NCBI GenBank assembly: GCA_035529895.1 | Contig: DATKVV010000008.1 | Coordinates: 1 to 64,000 of the forward strand | DNA length: 64,000 bases | Direction: 5' to 3' | Origin: JAUWKC01 sp035529895 | GTDB lineage: Bacteria > Planctomycetota > Phycisphaerae > Sedimentisphaerales > Anaerobacaceae | Part shown: piece by piece, positions 59,307 to 64,000 of the stretch | Layout: each line of letters begins with the position of its first letter | Position numbering within the stretch: the first letter of the stretch is position 1 | The notes under the pieces: model-generated | Databases searched by the model: none | Seen by the model: the letters and a program-made list of their open reading frames with translations, nothing else | What the model was told of the DNA's origin: nothing | Program-made: the position numbers and the translations under genes

Positions 59307-61754
59307 CTAATCGGTATCCAGGGCAATCTTCAGGGCCTCGCTTGTGTTTTTGACAAATGCGAATTTGAGTCCTTTTTTGGCCTCGGCGGGGACGTCGGGC
59401 AGGTCCTTTTTGTTTCGGCCGGGCAGGATGACGGTCTTTATGCCGGCCTGCTTTGCGGCTAAGATTTTTTCCTTCAGGCCGCCAATGGGCAAAACCAGAC
59501 CGCGCAACGTAATCTCGCCGGTCATTGCCACATCCGGCCGGGTCGCCTTGCCAAGAAGCAGACTCACCAGCGACGTGAACATCGCTACGCCTGCACTGGG
59601 GCCGTCCTTGGGAATTGCGCCGGCGGGGACATGTATGTGGTAATCGAACTTTCTGAATCTTTCAGGGTCAACTTTCAGCTTTTTGGCGTTTGCCTTCACG
59701 ATGGAAAATGCGGCCTGTGCGCTTTCCTTCATGACATCGCCGATATGGCCGGTAAGCTGCAACTGGCCTTTACCGGGCATAGAGGCGGACTCAATAAAAA
59801 GCAGCTCCCCCCCCACCGGCGTATAGGCCAGCGCAGTGGCGACGCCCGCAATGCCGGTCCGCAGGGCCAGTTCCGATTCGAATTGAGCGGGACCGAGGAT
59901 TTTTGCGAGGTCTGCCTTGTCGATAGTCGCACGCTTCTTTTTGCCCTTGGCGATTTCGGTGGCGACGGCCCTGCAGATGGCGGCTATGTTTCTCTCGAGG
60001 CTTCGCACACCCGCCTCGCGGGTATAGGATTGGATTATTGCAAGCAAGGCCTCGTCCTTTATACTCAGGCGGGTCTTGCTCAGGCCGTGCTCTTTGAGCT
60101 GGCGCGGGACGAGATACTTTTTTGCGATGCTGAGCTTTTCGGTTTCCGTGTAGCCGGGCAGTTCGATGATTTCCATCCTGTCGTGCAGGGCGGGCGGGAT
60201 AGGTTCGGCATAGTTTGCTGTGCCGATGAACATAACGGTGGACAGGTCAAAAGGCTCGTCGAGGTAATGGTCGGTGAAGGTGTAGTTTTGTTCGGGGTCG
60301 AGCACTTCGAGCAGCGCGCTGGCGGGGTCGCCCCTGAAGTCCGCTCCGATTTTGTCGAGTTCGTCGAGCATAAACACGGGGTTTTTGGCGCCGCATTTCC
60401 TAAGTTCCTGCAGGATTCGGCCCGGCAGCGCTCCGATGTAGGTTCTTCGATGTCCCCTGATGTCCGCTTCGTCCCTTATTCCGCCGAGCGAAATACGAAT
60501 GAATTTTCTGCCCATTGCGCGAGCGATGGATTTTCCGAGCGATGTCTTGCCCACGCCGGGCGGGCCGATAAAACAAAGTATCGGGCTTTTGCCGGTCGGG
60601 TTAAGCTTCCGGACGGCCAGGAATTCAAGAATCCGCCTTTTCACCTTTGTCAAATCGTAGTGGTCTTTGTTTAAAACCCGCTGAGCCCCGTTTATATCCA
60701 GCCGGTCTTCGGTTTGAATCGACCAGGGCAGCTCGCAAACCCAGTCCAGATATGTTCGGATAACGCTGTATTCGGGCGAGACCGGCGGTATCTTGCTGAG
60801 CCTGTCCAGTTCGCGAAGGGCCTCCTGCTCGACCCTGGCTGGCATTTTGGCCTTCTTGATGTTCTCGTTGATTTGCTTGAGCTCTTCGGTGCGCCGGTCT
60901 TCCTGACCGAGTTCGGATTGAATCGCTTTTAACTGCTCCTGGAGAAAATATTCCCGCTGATTCTTATCGATGGATTCTCTGACCCGGCCCTGAATCTTGT
61001 GACTCAGCTCCAGAACTTCCAGTTGGCTGGCGAGAGCAACTGAGATTTTTTCAAGACGTATAGTGGCATCCGTATCGTCAAGCAACTGCTGCTTCTCGGC
61101 AATGGGCAGGCTCAGATTGGCCGCCAGAAAGTCGGCCAAAGCAGACGGATTTTCGATGTTTTCCAACAGCACGGAAGCCTCCTCCGGGACATTTGGACTC
61201 AGCGCGATTACTCTATTTGCCGTTTGGCGGACACTGACCATAAGCGCCCGAAGCCTCTTGGTCATTTTTACACTGACGTCCAGCGGCTGGACCCTGGCCT
61301 TCAGATACGGTTCGGTAGCTATCTGTTCCACTATTTTGAAGCGGGCCATGCTGTGGACTATGATGTGGGTCGGGCCCTGGGGCATTTTTATGACTTTCAG
61401 GACAGTGGCAGCGGCGCCGACCGTATAAAGCTGCTCGAAATTCGGTCTGTCGGTTTCGGGATTTCGTTGCGTGACAAGCCCTATTATGGTCTCGTTGGTT
61501 TTGGTATCTTCGAGCAGGCGCCGGCTTCTCTCCCGTCCTATCGCCAGCGGGGTTACCGTTCCCGGGAACGCGACGGCATTACGAATCGGCAGGATGCCGA
61601 TTACCTCCGGCAGTTTCAGCTTATTAGCATTCTCTTCATCCGGCTGGTCGCCCCCACTCTGCAGATACTGCTCAAAACCTACAGGCTCTTTTTCTGTCAT
61701 TTCAACCACTAGGTCACCGTCAGGAAATAAGAAATTCTTTAAGGTACTTCCCAT
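59307..61754 (-). CDS. lon: ATP-dependent Lon protease
   Basis: 815 residues, complete LonA: N-terminal substrate domain (from LPIRNAVAFPGTVTPLAIG), coiled-coil, AAA+ module (Walker A GPPGVGKTSLGKS; Walker B VFMLDELDKIG) and protease domain with the Ser in KDGPSAGVAMFTSL and the Lys in PIGGLKEKILAAKQ. It degrades misfolded and regulatory proteins in the cytoplasm. The first 40 residues are longer than in E. coli Lon; an in-frame Met at residue 19 could be an alternative start. Confidence 0.96.
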   Translation of the reverse strand: MGSTLKNFLFPDGDLVVEMTEKEPVGFEQYLQSGGDQPDEENANKLKLPEVIGILPIRNAVAFPGTVTPLAIGRERSRRLLEDTKTNETIIGLVTQRNPETDRPNFEQLYTVGAAATVLKVIKMPQGPTHIIVHSMARFKIVEQIATEPYLKARVQPLDVSVKMTKRLRALMVSVRQTANRVIALSPNVPEEASVLLENIENPSALADFLAANLSLPIAEKQQLLDDTDATIRLEKISVALASQLEVLELSHKIQGRVRESIDKNQREYFLQEQLKAIQSELGQEDRRTEELKQINENIKKAKMPARVEQEALRELDRLSKIPPVSPEYSVIRTYLDWVCELPWSIQTEDRLDINGAQRVLNKDHYDLTKVKRRILEFLAVRKLNPTGKSPILCFIGPPGVGKTSLGKSIARAMGRKFIRISLGGIRDEADIRGHRRTYIGALPGRILQELRKCGAKNPVFMLDELDKIGADFRGDPASALLEVLDPEQNYTFTDHYLDEPFDLSTVMFIGTANYAEPIPPALHDRMEIIELPGYTETEKLSIAKKYLVPRQLKEHGLSKTRLSIKDEALLAIIQSYTREAGVRSLERNIAAICRAVATEIAKGKKKRATIDKADLAKILGPAQFESELALRTGIAGVATALAYTPVGGELLFIESASMPGKGQLQLTGHIGDVMKESAQAAFSIVKANAKKLKVDPERFRKFDYHIHVPAGAIPKDGPSAGVAMFTSLVSLLLGKATRPDVAMTGEITLRGLVLPIGGLKEKILAAKQAGIKTVILPGRNKKDLPDVPAEAKKGLKFAFVKNTSEALKIALDTD

Positions 61755-62003
61755 CTTTGCTGAACATCCCCTTATTGTGCATAACCAGAATAATATACGA
61801 TAATGGCCCGAAGCTAAAGGCTAAAAACCCAAAAACCACAAACAAACCAATTCTTGCGTCGATGTCCGGCTTTTTCGGCCGCTACAGTCCTTCTATATCC
61901 TTCGGACGACCAGAAGGGAAAATTTGATGAAACTTTGAAAAAAGCTGTCAGGTTTTGCTTTTCTGTTCGTCATAATTATGAAAGCTGGGGTCAGGAGTTC
62001 CAA

Positions 62004-62528
62004 TTGAACAGCTTTTCGGAAGAAGAACTGGTTGCGGCGTGCCGGAATGGGGATAAATCGGCTTACGCCGACCTTGTAAGGGCTTACTCGGCCCGGGTAT
62101 TTGCGATATGCCTCGGGACGCTCGTGAACGCCCACGATGCCGAAGACGTTGCCCAGCAGGCATTATTTAAGGGCTTCACCGACATAAAAAAGTTGCGGGA
62201 CGGCGAGCGTTTTGGCGTGTGGCTGTGCCAAATCGCCAGGAACCTGTGCATAGATTTCGTTCGAAAAAAGCATCGCAGGCGAGATGGCCTGTCTCGGCCA
62301 ATCCCGCCGGACAAAAGCGAAGGAAAGGACCGCGAAGAGGAGCTTGAGGCCGCCTTAGCAAGGCTGGCCGAAGATTATAGGATTGCTCTGCTGCTTTACT
62401 ATTTTGATGGGCGAACCACGAGGCATATGGCCGAAACGCTCGGTATCAGCGAAGCAGCGGTGCATACAAGGCTAAGTCGGGCCAGAAAAAAGTTACGTCA
62501 GTTATTGGAGCGGGAAGGAGACAGATGA
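62004..62528 (+). CDS. ECF-type RNA polymerase sigma factor
   Basis: 174 residues from a TTG at 62004 with AGGAG six bases upstream; no ATG exists in a suitable place. Region 2 (YADLVRAYSARVFAICLG, AEDVAQQALFKGF) and region 4 (YRIALLLYYFDGRTTRHMAE, ISEAAVHTRLSRARKKLR) are complete. The anti-sigma gene overlaps by four bases and a secreted protein gene by another 31, giving a coupled three-gene unit. The promoter was not clearly identified in the 250 bases after lon's start. Confidence 0.9.
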   Translation: MNSFSEEELVAACRNGDKSAYADLVRAYSARVFAICLGTLVNAHDAEDVAQQALFKGFTDIKKLRDGERFGVWLCQIARNLCIDFVRKKHRRRDGLSRPIPPDKSEGKDREEELEAALARLAEDYRIALLLYYFDGRTTRHMAETLGISEAAVHTRLSRARKKLRQLLEREGDR

Positions 62529-62998
62529 TGGAAAACACTTGCCAGGACACTCAAGACCTGATGCCGCAACTTATAGAAGGCAGCTTGTCAGACAAGCAAG
62601 CCGCCCAATTACAGGGTCACATAAGTCAATGCCCTGCTTGCTGCCGGCGCCTGCAGGCCCTGCGGAGTGACGAGAGACTCCTCAGCAATTTTGCTGAAGC
62701 AATGCAGCCCACGGTCGCAAGGATTCAAAACAGTGTGATACAAACCCTTGGCGGCGAGCGTTTAGCGAAACCTGTGGGTTATGCTCATATATACAGAACA
62801 ATCATCAAGAGCCAGGCCGCGAGATTTGCCATTGCCGCTTCTGTGATTTTTCTCGCTTTGCTGCTTTCGCTGTTGAATCTGAGTAAAAGTGGAAATGCAG
62901 AGAGGGAAACCTCGCCGCGCTACATCCTCGGCAAGGCTCAGCAGGACCATTCAAAGGAGACCAGACCATGGGACATTCTGCCCCCACTTCCAAACTGA
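62525..62998 (+). CDS. Zinc-finger-type anti-sigma factor
   Basis: 157 residues. The N-terminal zf-HC2-like motif H-x3-C-x2-C is GHISQCPACC (about 31-40), with QLIEGSLSDKQAAQLQ before it. One membrane helix follows (FAIAASVIFLALLLSLLNL, about 100-120) and a short outer tail. It would bind the ECF sigma factor encoded just upstream. Its end overlaps the next gene. Confidence 0.88.
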   Translation: MMENTCQDTQDLMPQLIEGSLSDKQAAQLQGHISQCPACCRRLQALRSDERLLSNFAEAMQPTVARIQNSVIQTLGGERLAKPVGYAHIYRTIIKSQAARFAIAASVIFLALLLSLLNLSKSGNAERETSPRYILGKAQQDHSKETRPWDILPPLPN

Positions 62999-64000
62999 CT
63001 TTTGCCGTTGTTTTTTTGGTTGTGTTTTCAGTCCCGACGTGCGCTGCTGATGTGAAAGACAACCTCTTGCTTAACTCGGGGGCCGAGCAGGGCAAGGGTG
63101 ATTTGCCCTCATTCTGGTCGGAAGCGGTTATCCGTGCGGACGGGCTGCGGATGTACCGGGCAACCGATTATGTCTGTTCGGGAAAGTTCTCACTGGCGAT
63201 TTCGAACACTCACAAGTACGACCAGATGGTCTGCAACAATTGGGCCCAGAATCTTGTGGATGTGCCGACCGGAAAAGGCGTACGTCTGAGTGCCTGTATC
63301 AGGACAGAAGATGCGGATTCCGTAAATGTTTGCCTGCAGTGTTGGTCGCTGGAAGACAACATGCTCGCTTTTGCCAGCACGCCGGTTGTCCGTGGCGACC
63401 AGGATTGGATTCTACTGTACAGTGAGCCGGTGGCCGTGCCGGTTGGTACTGTCAAGATTACAGTAAGGGCCGTCCTGACCGGCTTGGGAAAAGCGTGGTT
63501 TGATGACCTCGCGGTTGTTACCGTTGACGTACCGGCGGCTGAAGATGACCAACCGGAAACTCTACCGGACATCGAACTGGCGGAAACGGTCGGGGGCGAG
63601 ATTATAGAGGCGCTGCCCATTACCAGGGACTGTATGATACTGTCTTACATGCCGAAATGGGCCCACGGGAATGTTGACAATATTGCCGTGGCTAACAATG
63701 GCGGAGGCGTTCGCACTCTCCTGACTTGGCCGGAAATCTCTTGCGAAGAGGTCGCCGATTCCAACCATTTGTTTCTCATTGCTCTGTACTCTCGAAAAAC
63801 CACCTCAAAGGCTCCTGCGAGCAAAATCGCAGCCTGTGAAATATTGAAGGACTGGCCCGAAATCACGTCATGGGAGATACAACCTCTGGTTGGGCAGAAA
63901 CCTGCTGCGGAATTCGACCTTGTCGCCGGCAGAGGCTGGAAGCTTTTTGACATCACGCCTCTGATTCGGGACCAGCAAAAAGACAAACGAAAATGCTATG
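62968..64000 (+). CDS. Secreted protein, C-terminus beyond the window
   Basis: 344 residues visible from ATG 62968, with AAGGAG upstream; open to the window end. A signal peptide (KLTFAVVFLVVFSVPTCAA) is followed by a jelly-roll-like carbohydrate-binding type domain (about 25-190: NLLLNSGAEQGKGDLPSFW to AWFDDLAVVTV) and the start of a second beta-rich domain (LSYMPKWAHGNVDNIAVANN; GWKLFDITPLIRDQ). It overlaps the anti-sigma gene by 31 bases in another frame, so it is coupled to the sigma unit and probably a target or sensor of that system. Confidence 0.85.
   Translation, partial: MGHSAPTSKLTFAVVFLVVFSVPTCAADVKDNLLLNSGAEQGKGDLPSFWSEAVIRADGLRMYRATDYVCSGKFSLAISNTHKYDQMVCNNWAQNLVDVPTGKGVRLSACIRTEDADSVNVCLQCWSLEDNMLAFASTPVVRGDQDWILLYSEPVAVPVGTVKITVRAVLTGLGKAWFDDLAVVTVDVPAAEDDQPETLPDIELAETVGGEIIEALPITRDCMILSYMPKWAHGNVDNIAVANNGGGVRTLLTWPEISCEEVADSNHLFLIALYSRKTTSKAPASKIAACEILKDWPEITSWEIQPLVGQKPAAEFDLVAGRGWKLFDITPLIRDQQKDKRKCY

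Overview
The window looks like a piece of a Planctomycetota chromosome, most likely class Phycisphaerae. This is an inference, not a database result. It rests on very large secreted proteins ending in dockerin-like repeats, pseudopilin-like proteins with an H-x10-DG tail, ECF sigma/anti-sigma pairs, and repeated outward-facing lipoproteins. An operon resembling the 'orange protein' (ORP) clusters of anaerobes suggests an anaerobic or microaerophilic lifestyle. No rRNA, tRNA or CRISPR array was found.

Layout. 1-6.4 kb: edge of an IS630-type transposase, a DegP/HtrA protease with Glu at the catalytic Asp position, an ECF sigma-small protein-signal peptidase operon, and an aminotransferase/DUF1015 pair. 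6.6-17.6 kb: a decayed membrane-protein gene, transketolase, mfd, four tandem pseudopilin-like paralogs that share a 119-bp identical tract, a propeller lipoprotein, a PpiC-type foldase and acpS. 18-36 kb is the secretome region: a 2173-residue beta-helix/dockerin protein, a metzincin-like protease with dockerin, a small exported protein and a 1378-residue LamG protein, all on the minus strand, with mnmG and a radical SAM gene between them on the plus strand. Two of the minus-strand promoters share a 72-bp upstream element. 36.5-46.7 kb: citramalate synthase, a B12-domain-like protein that lacks its cobalamin ligands, a Gly/Tyr/Ser-rich exported protein, an MlaE/MlaF ABC importer pair and a large FAD/Fe-S oxidoreductase.

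46.7-54.5 kb is the most coherent accessory system. A cysteine synthase gene is broken by one in-frame amber codon. Next to it is an intact AmrS-type radical SAM gene. Then comes an eight-gene minus-strand operon: DUF5320, a NifX-like protein, two ferredoxin-ParA ATPases, a J-domain protein, a methyltransferase, an Mrp-NifX fusion and a DUF134 regulator. The operon promoter is overlapped by a perfect 24-bp palindrome. The DUF134 protein at the operon's end is the obvious candidate to bind it. A decayed second copy of the amrS 3' end lies just upstream of this promoter.

54.5-64 kb: two overlapping lipoprotein genes (one FlgO-like), pdxB-folP, an MntA/HepT toxin-antitoxin pair that sits between folP and a duplicated remnant of the folP 3' end, a small membrane protein with Lon protease, and an ECF sigma/anti-sigma pair translationally coupled to a secreted protein that runs off the window.
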